From Treponema sp. (lineage in GTDB: Bacteria > Spirochaetota > Spirochaetia > Treponematales > Treponemataceae): a stretch of DNA of 64,000 nt. The notes under the pieces were generated by a model. The model was not told the DNA's origin. It saw only the letters and a program-made list of their open reading frames with translations, and did not search any database. The stretch is from positions 1 to 64,000 of the forward strand of contig JAILCM010000304.1 in assembly GCA_024680155.1 (NCBI GenBank), in the 5' to 3' direction. Positions within the stretch are counted from its first letter, which is position 1, and each line of letters starts with the position of its first letter. The position numbers were made by a program, and so were the translations under genes. Below, piece after piece: positions 54,159 through 63,299 of this stretch.

Positions 54159-54896
54159 TTATTCACTGAATATTTTCTCCAAACAGGCTTCTGCTAATAT
54201 TTCCAAAGAATCATAAACAGGAATAGTACAGAATTTTCGGATACAATCTTTCATCAAGTTTAAATCTGTGCAGGCAAGCATGACACAATCACATTCTTTG
54301 AACCTTGAACTTAAACTAAGTTTTTTTATAAACTCAACAGCCACAAAAGAATTATTTTCATTCAAGAATTTATAAATAGCTTCTGAAAGTTTCTGCCTTT
54401 CATTCTCTGACGGAAGCACAGTTTCTATTGAATATTCCTTTAATTTTTCTGTATACAAACCTTGTGTAATTGTAAGTGAAGTTCCAAGAATAAACACCTT
54501 TTTTATTGATTTACCAGAAACTTTTTGATTAGATAAAAACTGAGCGGCTGTATCAACAATACTCAATAAGCATTTTCCACTCTTCCGTCGGATTTCATCA
54601 ATGTAAAGGTGGAGCGTATTACAGGGGATTACATAAAAATCAGGTTTGCCAGTTGCCGCGAGCGTTACGATTCCATCTACGATTCCATCTACGATTCCAT
54701 CTACATAAAGTTGTTTATTTGTTCCATGAAGGACAAATTCTTTCTCAACTTTATAAGAAAGCGGGAAATTATAAATTAAAATTTCCGGGTAAGCCTCAGA
54801 ATTTCTTTTACGCTCGTTATCTTTTTTTGTAAGCATACAATAAAAAGATGCCGTAGCTTCAGGACCGAATCCACCTATAATACCGATTGTTTTCAT
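54159..54896 (-). CDS. Aspartate/glutamate racemase family protein
   Basis: Start re-placed at MKTIGIIGGFGPEATASFYCML; catalytic-type PCNTLHLY and LACTDLNL. Confidence 0.85.
   Translation of the reverse strand: MKTIGIIGGFGPEATASFYCMLTKKDNERKRNSEAYPEILIYNFPLSYKVEKEFVLHGTNKQLYVDGIVDGIVDGIVTLAATGKPDFYVIPCNTLHLYIDEIRRKSGKCLLSIVDTAAQFLSNQKVSGKSIKKVFILGTSLTITQGLYTEKLKEYSIETVLPSENERQKLSEAIYKFLNENNSFVAVEFIKKLSLSSRFKECDCVMLACTDLNLMKDCIRKFCTIPVYDSLEILAEACLEKIFSE
54667..54704. repeat. In-frame 12-bp tandem repeat, about 3 copies
   Basis: (acgattccatct)x3+ac; encodes VDGIVDGIVDGIV in the racemase-like protein. Confidence 0.95.
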
Positions 54897-54975
54897 AGAA
54901 AAATCTCCTCTATATAAAAATTCGAAAAAAAGCAGATTTATTAAAAACAATTATGCCGGCCACAAAAATCTAGCT

Positions 54976-55812
54976 TTAAAACCAACTGGCTCGTAATATT
55001 AAAGAAAAATCTCCAGTATTTCCCCTGTTATTTTTTATGATACTAATTCCAACATTACCATCTTTTTCTATGTCGGAACTAAAATCAGTATCTTCATAAT
55101 GATATCTTTTATAAACGGTTGCTACAACATCTGCAAAATACGGAATTGTAGCATCTTCCTTAAAATCATCTAAATCAGGCTTATTTTCAATATAGCAGTT
55201 TCGTACTTTTGTAAATAAAACAACAGTAATATCAAGTTCTTTTGCAAGTTCCTTAAAATCAGACATCAACTCTTCAAGCCTTAACCAATAACTTGGATTT
55301 TTTTCATCAAGAATATCTTTTATAAATTCAAGACCATCAACAATCACCATCTGAACATGCTGCTCTTCCGTCATTTTTTGAACAGATAATTTTATTTCTT
55401 CAAAACTAGCATTTGGTTTGCAATTTATAAAAATTGGTGAATTAAAAATTTCTTCCGAGGAACTCTGAATCTTTTTAATATCCTCTATTTTGGCATTTCC
55501 CGTTTTTATTTTTTTAAGTCCAATCTGTGCCTGTAACGCAAGCAGTTTTTGTCCAAAACTTTGTTCATCAATTCCATTAACAGCTATATACCCGGCAGGA
55601 ATCTTATTTTCTATAGAGAGATTTTTTAGCAAGGATAAAATTAAGTCAGTTCCGCAAAAATCATAATCCGTTCCAAAAACGACTAAATCATCTTTACAAA
55701 AGGCAATCTCATTCCAGATAATTTTTCCATCCTGAGCTTTATTTTTATAAACCTTATCAAGATTTTCAAGCATTTTTACCAACAGATTTGAAACCGGAAC
55801 ATACTCAGACAT
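54976..55812 (-). CDS. DnaB C-terminal-domain-like protein lacking a canonical Walker A
   Basis: MVIVDGLEFI, FKELAKELDITVVLFTKVRN, DLDDFKEDATIPYFADVVATVYKRYHYEDT, ISIIKNNRGNTGDF align with DnaB H2-H4; the P-loop position reads FGTDYDFCGTDLIL. Confidence 0.65.
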   Translation of the reverse strand: MSEYVPVSNLLVKMLENLDKVYKNKAQDGKIIWNEIAFCKDDLVVFGTDYDFCGTDLILSLLKNLSIENKIPAGYIAVNGIDEQSFGQKLLALQAQIGLKKIKTGNAKIEDIKKIQSSSEEIFNSPIFINCKPNASFEEIKLSVQKMTEEQHVQMVIVDGLEFIKDILDEKNPSYWLRLEELMSDFKELAKELDITVVLFTKVRNCYIENKPDLDDFKEDATIPYFADVVATVYKRYHYEDTDFSSDIEKDGNVGISIIKNNRGNTGDFSLILRASWF

Positions 55813-55842
55813 TCAGTTCTCCTTGTCTATTTATTCTTAATG

Positions 55843-56598
55843 TTAATCCTTATTAAAACGCGCCAAAAATGCCTTAGTTCGTTCATTTTGTGGATTATTA
55901 ATTACTTCTGAAGGACTGCCCTCTTCTACAATTACACCGCCATCCATAAAAATTATGTGACTCGAAATATCGCGGGCAAATGCCATTTCGTGAGTAACAA
56001 CAACCATGGTCATTTTTTCGGCAGCAAGTTCTTTTATTACAGCAAGAATTTCGCCGGTAAGTTCAGGATCAAGAGCTGAAGTTGGTTCATCAAAAAGAAG
56101 AACTTCCGGTTTTAAAGCAAGCGCACGTGCAATACTAACTCTCTGCTGCTGACCACCGCTTAATTCACAAGGATAATTTGCCGCTTTCTGTTCAAGTCCC
56201 ATTCGTCGCAAAAGTTCCATTGCAACTGCTTCAGCTTCTTCCTTTGATTTTTTTAGAACCTGCATTTGAGGAGCGGAAACATTTTTTAAAACTGAATAAT
56301 GCGGAAAAAGATTAAAATTCTGGAAAACAAGTCCACTTTTCAGGATGATTTTCTGACGGCTTTCTTTATCTGCATAAACGCCATTTTCTACCAAAGTTTC
56401 CCCGCAGATTTTTATAGTTCCGCCTGTAACAGTTTCGAGCTGACTTACACAACGCAAAATTGTAGATTTTCCAGAACCACTTGGCCCGATAATTCCAAGA
56501 ACTTCGCCTTTCTGCACATTAAACGAAATATTTTTTAAAACCTGCACACCGTCTTTAAAAGTTTTCTGCAAATTCTGTACGCTAATAATTTCTGACAT
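55843..56598 (-). CDS. Polar amino acid ABC transporter ATP-binding protein (GlnQ-like)
   Basis: [52 protein letters not shown]. Confidence 0.94.
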   Translation of the reverse strand: MSEIISVQNLQKTFKDGVQVLKNISFNVQKGEVLGIIGPSGSGKSTILRCVSQLETVTGGTIKICGETLVENGVYADKESRQKIILKSGLVFQNFNLFPHYSVLKNVSAPQMQVLKKSKEEAEAVAMELLRRMGLEQKAANYPCELSGGQQQRVSIARALALKPEVLLFDEPTSALDPELTGEILAVIKELAAEKMTMVVVTHEMAFARDISSHIIFMDGGVIVEEGSPSEVINNPQNERTKAFLARFNKD

Positions 56599-56617
56599 TT
56601 CGCAGCCTCCAACTCAA

Positions 56618-57334
56618 TTAATGATAGTATGCAAGTTTCTTTTCGGTTTTAGTGAATACAAAAGAAACAAGCCAGTTCATTACAAAATAAAAAATTCCAG
56701 CAATTAAAAGCGGAGTAAAAGAAACCATTCTATTAGAAGAACTTTTTGCGTAATACATAAGTTCCTGAACGCTCAAAATTGTAACAAGAGATGTATCTTT
56801 TACCAAAGTTATAACTTCGTTTCCCATTGCAGGAATAATTCTTTTTACAACCTGAGGAAGAACAATCTTAAAAAATGTCTGACTTGGAGTATAGCCAAGA
56901 ACTTTTGCAGCTTCGTACTGGCCGCGCGGAATAGATTCAATTCCACCACGATAAATTTCTGCAAAGTAAGCCGCATAATTTATAGAAAACGCAACAATCG
57001 CCGCAATATACGACGACCATCCGATTGTAGTCTTAAAACATTTTACAGCAATCAGCTTTGGAACAAAATAAACAATCAAAAGCTGAAGCATGAGCGGAGT
57101 TCCGCGGATTATTAATAGAAAAACATTTGTAATTTTTGAAACGACTTTTACCTTTGACATTCGCCCGAACGCAACAATAAGTGCAAGCGGAATTGAAAAA
57201 ATAAGAGTAAAAAAGAAAATACTTAAAGTTGTAATTGACCCTGTAAGCATTGCATAAAGCATATCAAAATAATCAGAAATGGCTTTTGGGTCGGCGTGAA
57301 ATGTGTTTGAAAAAAAAGTAACTACTGTATCCAT
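56618..57334 (-). CDS. Polar amino acid ABC transporter permease (HisM/GlnP-like)
   Basis: GSITTLSIFFFTLIFSIPLALIVAFGRMSK...IIRGTPLMLQLLIVYF. Confidence 0.94.
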   Translation of the reverse strand: MDTVVTFFSNTFHADPKAISDYFDMLYAMLTGSITTLSIFFFTLIFSIPLALIVAFGRMSKVKVVSKITNVFLLIIRGTPLMLQLLIVYFVPKLIAVKCFKTTIGWSSYIAAIVAFSINYAAYFAEIYRGGIESIPRGQYEAAKVLGYTPSQTFFKIVLPQVVKRIIPAMGNEVITLVKDTSLVTILSVQELMYYAKSSSNRMVSFTPLLIAGIFYFVMNWLVSFVFTKTEKKLAYYH

Positions 57335-57355
57335 AACTTAAACTTATTAAAAATT

Positions 57356-57488
57356 GACTCTCGGTCACTTAGAGTCGTTCGAAATCGAGCAATATTGCAC
57401 TATACGCTGTTTACTGCAATGGAACTTATTTAACAGGTCGCTCACGCGACGTCAGCAAACAGAGTATTTTCGTCCCCCTCTAAGTTCC
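57356..57488 (-). ncRNA. Candidate structured RNA (H-type pseudoknot topology with GUGA tetraloop and downstream hairpin) between binding-protein and permease genes
   Basis: - strand: GGAACTTA (57488-57481) pairs TAAGTTCC (57428-57421); CUGUUUGCUG (57462-57453) pairs CAGUAAACAG (57416-57407, one G-U); GUCGC-GUGA-GCGAC (57450-57437); GACTCT...AGAGTC (57376-57356) followed by AATTTTTAAT. Confidence 0.5.
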
Positions 57489-57572
57489 CTACCGTCAATC
57501 TTTTCTAACAATATCTTTAATACCGAATACCAACGGTCAACAGATACTGTTTTTTTTCAGTAATAAACCGGC

Positions 57573-58352
57573 TTATTTACCGATTACGCTGATATCTGAA
57601 CCAAACCACTTTGTTGAAATTTTTGCAACTGTTCCGTCGGCAGCCATTTCTTCAAGAGTCTTCTGAACATCATCACGAAGTTTTGCACCTTTTTCATCCT
57701 TGCGAAAACCAATTCCATAAGCTTCTTTTGCAAGAGATTCTTCTACAACAGAAAAAGGCTTTTTACTTGTTGTGATTGTGTAATTTGCAACAACGCTATC
57801 CATTACAACTGCGTCAATTCCACCAACTTCCAAATCAGTAAGAGCAGTAAGGTTATCTTCATATTTTACAAGTTTTTTCAAAGAAGAAGCAAAATCTGAT
57901 TTTTCGTTGATTGCATCTTCTGCACTTGAACCAGCCTGGCATCCAACAACTTTTCCGGCAGCATCAGCCAAAGTTTTAATTCCAGAATTAGCGCGAACTA
58001 CAAGAACCTGATCGTTGTTAAGATAAGCTTTTGTAAATGACATTGCAGCAACGCGTTCGTCAGTCATTGTAAAACCATTCCAGATACAATCGATACTTCC
58101 AGAAGAAAGTTCCATTTCTTTTGCTTCCCAGTTGATTGGTTTTGCAACAAATTCAAGTCCAAGACGTTTAGAAACTTCTTTTGCAAGGTCAATATCATAA
58201 CCTACGATGTCACCATTGCTTTCTGTGTAGCCCATTGGTGGGAAAGAAGCGTCCAATCCAAGAACAAATTTTCCTTCGTTTGATTTTTTGCTACAACCAA
58301 AAATTGTAAACAAACTTGCAGCAGCAATTACTGCCAGAACAGACTTTTTCAT
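57573..58352 (-). CDS. Polar amino acid ABC transporter substrate-binding lipoprotein
   Basis: ITIFGC-like lipobox (LFTIFGC); FVLGLDASFPPMGYTESNGDIVGYDIDLAKEVSKRLG. Confidence 0.94.
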   Translation of the reverse strand: MKKSVLAVIAAASLFTIFGCSKKSNEGKFVLGLDASFPPMGYTESNGDIVGYDIDLAKEVSKRLGLEFVAKPINWEAKEMELSSGSIDCIWNGFTMTDERVAAMSFTKAYLNNDQVLVVRANSGIKTLADAAGKVVGCQAGSSAEDAINEKSDFASSLKKLVKYEDNLTALTDLEVGGIDAVVMDSVVANYTITTSKKPFSVVEESLAKEAYGIGFRKDEKGAKLRDDVQKTLEEMAADGTVAKISTKWFGSDISVIGK

Positions 58353-58364
58353 TTTAATACCTCT

Positions 58365-59786
58365 TTAGTCTTTTTTAATATTTTTTGCAAATTGATTTAA
58401 TGCTTCAATCTGCTCATTTACTTTTTCTTCTGCAGGACCACCCGAAGTTTTGCGGGCTTCCACACAGGCACTTACACTGATTACCGAATAAATATCATCG
58501 CCAATCAATTCTGAACAAGATTTCCATTCATCCATAGAAAGTTCTTCAAGTTCACAACCACGTTCAATTGCAATACGAACAGCCTTTGCACTAACTCCAT
58601 GAGCAGTTCTAAAAGGCATTCCTTTACGAACAAGATAATCTGCAACATCGGTAGCGTTGAGATAGCCTCCACTACATGCAGCTTCCATTTTTTCTTTGTT
58701 CCATTTTGCAGTAGCAATCATCTGAGTAAAAACTTTTATACAAGAAAGAACTGTATCACAAGAATCAAAAAGCGGTTCCTTATCTTCCTGCATATCACGG
58801 TCGTAAGCCAGAGGAAGAGCCTTCATCATTGTCATAAGTGCAAACAAATCACCATAAACTTTTCCTGTACGTCCGCGAATCAATTCCGCAAAGTCAGGAT
58901 TCTTTTTCTGCGGCATTATTGAACTACCGGTTGACCATTTTTCGCTCAAATCAATAAAACCAAATTCAGTAGTTGACCACAAAACAATTTCTTCGCAGGC
59001 ACGGCTAAGATGCATTTGAATTAAAGAAAGATTAGAAGCAGTTTCAATACAATAATCTCTATCCGAAACAGTATCCAATGAATTCTGTGTGATTCCATCA
59101 AAGCCCATCAAACTTGCTTCGTATTCGCGGTTCAAAGGAAGTCCACTACCCGCCAAAGCACAAGCTCCAATTGGAGAAATGTTAATTCGTTTTAAGGAAT
59201 CTTCCAGACGCTGCCAGTCGCGAACAAGCATCCACGCCCACGCACAAAGATGATGTGCCAAAGTTACCGGCTGAGCGTGCTGCATATGAGTAAAGCCCGG
59301 CATGTAAGTTTTTGTATTTTGAGCAGCAATTTTTGAAAGAGCGTCAATCAAAGTTAAAAGCGCATTCTGAAGTTCCGGAATAAAACGTCGCAAATAAAGT
59401 CGTTCATCCAAAGCAATCTGGTCGTTTCGACTGCGCCCTGTGTGAACTTTTTTTCCAGCCTCGCCAACACGGTCAGTCAAAGTTGCTTCCACAAAAGAAT
59501 GAATGTCTTCCGCAGAATAGTCAATTTTAAGCGCGCCAGATTCCAAATCATTTTTTATAGAATCCAAACCGCCAATAATTGCATTTTTTTCTTCTTCCGA
59601 AATCAAGCCCGCCTTTGCAAGCATTGTTACATGAGCTTTACTTCCCAAAATATCGTCAAAAGCCATGCGTTCATCAACGTAAATCGAAGTTTCAAATTCA
59701 ACAGCCTGAGCGTCGGGACCTTCTGCAAAACGTCCATGCCATAAAGCCGCGTGATTATCTTTTGTAATTGTTCCGTGTGTTGCCAT
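58365..59786 (-). CDS. argH: Argininosuccinate lyase
   Basis: LWHGRFAEGPDAQAVEFETSIYVDERMAFDDILGSKAH; GSSIMPQKKNPDFAELIRGR. Confidence 0.96.
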   Translation of the reverse strand: MATHGTITKDNHAALWHGRFAEGPDAQAVEFETSIYVDERMAFDDILGSKAHVTMLAKAGLISEEEKNAIIGGLDSIKNDLESGALKIDYSAEDIHSFVEATLTDRVGEAGKKVHTGRSRNDQIALDERLYLRRFIPELQNALLTLIDALSKIAAQNTKTYMPGFTHMQHAQPVTLAHHLCAWAWMLVRDWQRLEDSLKRINISPIGACALAGSGLPLNREYEASLMGFDGITQNSLDTVSDRDYCIETASNLSLIQMHLSRACEEIVLWSTTEFGFIDLSEKWSTGSSIMPQKKNPDFAELIRGRTGKVYGDLFALMTMMKALPLAYDRDMQEDKEPLFDSCDTVLSCIKVFTQMIATAKWNKEKMEAACSGGYLNATDVADYLVRKGMPFRTAHGVSAKAVRIAIERGCELEELSMDEWKSCSELIGDDIYSVISVSACVEARKTSGGPAEEKVNEQIEALNQFAKNIKKD

Positions 59787-59858
59787 ATCTATATTATAGT
59801 AAAAACATGCACGATTTACAATTAGACGTATAATTTTTTAAGAAAAATAGAGCCCATC

Positions 59859-59940
59859 ATACATCCAACTCGCCTTCCAGCCTTCGCTAAACGCTCATCC
59901 GCTTACGCGGACTACGGGCTTCCACGCTCGGGGCGGCCGT
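59859..59940. repeat. Second copy of GC-rich palindromic intergenic element
   Basis: ATACATCCAACTCGCCTTCC (20 bp) identical to 46578-46597; TCCGC-TTAC-GCGGA hairpin; CACGCTCGGGGCGGC tail similar to 46660-46676 and 46770-46786. Confidence 0.65.
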
Positions 59941-60002
59941 CAACAAAAAAAAGGCAGACATAAACTATGCCTGCCCAAAAGGAGTTCTATATGCCGCTAT
60001 TT

Positions 60003-61406
60003 TTATCTGTTAACGTCGTCAATAAGTCCTTGCCAAACATTTTTTGTAGCTTCAAACTCTTCTTGTGGTGTACGCCAGCCCCAGCAAATTGAGTTACACA
60101 TATCTTCCTGACTGATTCCAGGAATAAGAACGTCATAACGTGGGTTTGGATATTTTGCCATTTCTGCCAAAGTTTCATCAACAGCACGTGCATCACGGAA
60201 CCCTGCATAATAATCTTCTTTCCATGCATCAGGTCCATCATAACCAGGAACAGGAAGATTATACAATTCAACTGCTTTTGCAATTTTTTCTACAGTTGCA
60301 GCATCATAACAGCTTGGAATTACCCACATTGGAGTATCGTGAATTGTTCTGTAATTTCCACTTCCGCTTGGACCAAGAGGGAATGCAACAAATCCCCAGT
60401 CATCAGCCATTCCAGAAAGAGCTCCACCCGGCTGTGCGTTGTATTCCTGATGGCACATAAATGCAGTTTCGCCGTTTACAAATGCAGTAAAGAAATAATC
60501 CCATGCTGCACCTTCTGCCTGTGGCAACTGATAAGTCTGGTACATATGTGCAATCCAGTTGAAAGCTTCCATAGATTTGTCTGAACCAGCGTTATTAAAA
60601 TATTTTCCATTTGCATCGCGACCAATCTTGCTTCCGCCGTTTGAATCAAGTGCGTTTGCTGTAAAACATGTATAGAAAGAAGACATAGCATACTGGTCAA
60701 TTACACCGTCATTATCTGTATCGCGTGTAAGTTTTTTACACATTTCTTCAAATGTATCCCAAGTCCATTTTCTTTCTTTCTGCAAATCATAAGGATAATC
60801 AGGACTATATCCGGCTTCCTGAAGAATTCTCTTGTTAAAGAAAATTCCTTCACGTGGTTCCGAAACACCAAAGTTGAAAGCGTAGAACGAATCACCTTTT
60901 TCAAGCAATCTTACAACTGCCTGATCATAAATTGACGCATCGTGATAGTTTACGCTCTTGATTTTAGAGAGGTCATAAAAAAGTTCTGCTTTAATTCCAA
61001 CATTTGCAGAACGGCCGTCTATACAGAAAACATATTTATCTGCATCACTTGCAGAACCGGTCATACAATAATTTGCAACAAACTGTGGCTGACTTGCCCA
61101 ACCTGCTGACGCTTTTTGTACAATTTTTACTTTATAAGTATCTTGTGTCCAGTCGCGAAAAGCCTTCTGATCTTCCTGACGCTTTGAAGCAGGAGCTTTT
61201 GTTGGATCTGACCACCAGTCACCAAGAATAATACTCATTCCTTTAAAATCGTAAACTTTCTTGGTTGCAGGATCTTTCTGTTTTTCAATTTTCTTGTAAA
61301 GATCGCTAGATTTCTTATTTTTCTTTGGCGCCGCAGAAACCGCAGAAAGTGTCATAAGAACCATAATTCCAATACTCAGTGCTTTTTTAAAATTTACCTT
61401 AACCAT
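60003..61406 (-). CDS. ABC transporter extracellular solute-binding protein (family 1), paralogue 1
   Basis: Start re-placed at MVKVNFKKALSIG (61406) because the 61418 ATG lies inside the GGAGG; strongly similar to the next two ORFs. Confidence 0.87.
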   Translation of the reverse strand: MVKVNFKKALSIGIMVLMTLSAVSAAPKKNKKSSDLYKKIEKQKDPATKKVYDFKGMSIILGDWWSDPTKAPASKRQEDQKAFRDWTQDTYKVKIVQKASAGWASQPQFVANYCMTGSASDADKYVFCIDGRSANVGIKAELFYDLSKIKSVNYHDASIYDQAVVRLLEKGDSFYAFNFGVSEPREGIFFNKRILQEAGYSPDYPYDLQKERKWTWDTFEEMCKKLTRDTDNDGVIDQYAMSSFYTCFTANALDSNGGSKIGRDANGKYFNNAGSDKSMEAFNWIAHMYQTYQLPQAEGAAWDYFFTAFVNGETAFMCHQEYNAQPGGALSGMADDWGFVAFPLGPSGSGNYRTIHDTPMWVIPSCYDAATVEKIAKAVELYNLPVPGYDGPDAWKEDYYAGFRDARAVDETLAEMAKYPNPRYDVLIPGISQEDMCNSICWGWRTPQEEFEATKNVWQGLIDDVNR

Positions 61407-61557
61407 TTTTTCCTCCATTAATTTTTCATGATTAATTAAGTAAATTATAACACCGATTAACGTTTTGTAAAGTTTTAAATTTATATTTTTAATATTTTTA
61501 AATTTGTTTATTAAGTAATTATTAAATTTATTTTAAGTAACAATTAAGCACATCCAT

Positions 61558-61610
61558 AAAAAAAAAGGACCTCCCTATCAGAAATAAATCCTCAAGGACA
61601 GTCCTTTCTT
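61558..61610 (-). terminator. Intrinsic terminator after paralogue 2
   Basis: - strand AAAGGACTGTCC...GGTCCTTTTTTTT. Confidence 0.65.
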
Positions 61611-61634
61611 AAACGTATTAAACTAAGCTATAAC

Positions 61635-63026
61635 TTAGCGGTTGCAGTCGTCAATAAGACCCTGCCATACGTTCTTAGAAGCTTCGTAAGCTTCTGCTGG
61701 AGTCTGGTATCCGCCAGTAATTCCCCAAATCATATCACCCTGTGAAAGACCAGAAATAAGTGTATCAAAGCGTGGGTTTGGAGTTTTAGCCATAAGTTCG
61801 AGAGTTTCATCTACAGCACGTGAATCGCGGAATCCACCATAGTATCCTTCCTTCCAAGCATCAGGCCCGTCATAACCAGGAGCATCAATAATCCAAAGGT
61901 CTACAGCCTTAGCAATCTTGTTAGCAGTTTCTGCATTGTAGCAAGATGGGATGATACACATGTTTGTATCGTGGATAGTCTTGTAAACACCATTTCCGTG
62001 AGGTCCGAGTGGGAAGCATACAAAGCCCCAGTCATCAGCCATTGTAGAAAAACGTCCGTTTGGCTGAGCGTTGTATTCCTGGTCAGCCAAGAAACATGTT
62101 TCACCATTGATGAATGCTGTATAGAAGTAATCCCAGTTAGCACCTTCAGCCTGTGGCAACTGATATGTAGCAAACATTCTTGCAATCCAGTTCCAAGCTT
62201 CCATAGAATTTTCTGAACCAGCGTTGTTGAAGTATTTACCATTCTTATCACGACCGATGATTGAACCACCGTTTGAATCAAGAGCAGCATAAGAGAATTC
62301 TGAGTTGAAAGAAGACATAGCGTAAACATCAACTACACCATCGTTGTCTGTATCTTTCTGAACTTTCTTACAAATATCTTCGAATGATTCCCATGTCCAT
62401 TTTCCAGATTTCTGCAAATCATATGGAAGATCTGGATCCAAACCATTTTCCTGAAGAATTCTCTTGTTGAAGAACATACCATTCTTTGGTTCTGGCTTAC
62501 CCCAGTTGAATGCATAGAAAGCATCGCCTTTTGTAAGCTTCTGAACACATCCCTGATCATATTTTGGATCGTTTTTATAATCTACAGATGTGATTTTTGA
62601 CAAATCATAGAACAAACCTGCTTTTACACCAACGTTAGCAGAACGTCCGTCAATGATGAATACATAGTTTTCATCACCACCAGTAATACAGAAGTTAGAA
62701 ACGAACTGTGGCTGAGATCCCCAACCTGCAGTTGCCTTCTGGATAACTTTCATATTGTATGTTTTGTTTGTCCAGTCGCGCCATGCAAAACGATCTTCCT
62801 CTTCTTTTGTAGCAGGAGTTCTGTCTGCATCTGACCACCAGTCACCAATTATAACTTCCATTCCCTTGAAGTCATAAACCCTCTTTGTTTTTGGATCCTT
62901 CTGTTTTTCTACACTCTTGTAAGGATCCTTTTTTTTGCCTTTCTTTGGAGCAGCTGTTAAAGCGCTTACTACCATAAGAGACGCAAGTCCAACACACACA
63001 GCCTTTTTCCATGTGTTCTTAATCAT
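61635..63026 (-). CDS. ABC transporter extracellular solute-binding protein, paralogue 2
   Basis: 463 aa; signal peptide; KKGKKKDPYKSVEKQKDPKTKRVYDFKGMEVIIGDWWSD shared with paralogue 1. Confidence 0.88.
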   Translation of the reverse strand: MIKNTWKKAVCVGLASLMVVSALTAAPKKGKKKDPYKSVEKQKDPKTKRVYDFKGMEVIIGDWWSDADRTPATKEEEDRFAWRDWTNKTYNMKVIQKATAGWGSQPQFVSNFCITGGDENYVFIIDGRSANVGVKAGLFYDLSKITSVDYKNDPKYDQGCVQKLTKGDAFYAFNWGKPEPKNGMFFNKRILQENGLDPDLPYDLQKSGKWTWESFEDICKKVQKDTDNDGVVDVYAMSSFNSEFSYAALDSNGGSIIGRDKNGKYFNNAGSENSMEAWNWIARMFATYQLPQAEGANWDYFYTAFINGETCFLADQEYNAQPNGRFSTMADDWGFVCFPLGPHGNGVYKTIHDTNMCIIPSCYNAETANKIAKAVDLWIIDAPGYDGPDAWKEGYYGGFRDSRAVDETLELMAKTPNPRFDTLISGLSQGDMIWGITGGYQTPAEAYEASKNVWQGLIDDCNR

Positions 63027-63183
63027 TTTAGACCTCCTATTTTTATCAAAAATGACTTCTTAATAATAAATCAATTATACCATTGATTCCCAAATAATAA
63101 AGCATTTTTTTTAGTTTTTTTTTATAAAAAACACTGCATTTTTTGCACTTTAATAAAAAGTGCGTTTGCTTAATTTATATAAA

Positions 63184-63248
63184 AAAAACTGACCGAACAA
63201 TAAATAATCTAACTAAAAGAAAGATTACATTAATTCGGTCAGTTTTGT
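63184..63248 (-). terminator. Intrinsic terminator after paralogue 3
   Basis: AACTGACCGAA...TTCGGTCAGTTTTTTTT on - strand. Confidence 0.8.
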
Positions 63249-63299
63249 TCAATTCTAAGAAAATTCTTATTTTTGAACTATAAAAACTTATAAAAAGTC

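Noticed and set aside
57354-57563. 69-aa + strand ORF
   Set aside because: Lies wholly in the structured intergenic region, antisense to the operon, no SD and no recognisable domain.
57335-57572. HDV-like ribozyme at the pseudoknot
   Set aside because: Helix order is HDV-like, but the 18-nt linker between the first two helices, 8 nt between P3-like and P1-like strands, and absence of a P4/catalytic-C region do not fit.
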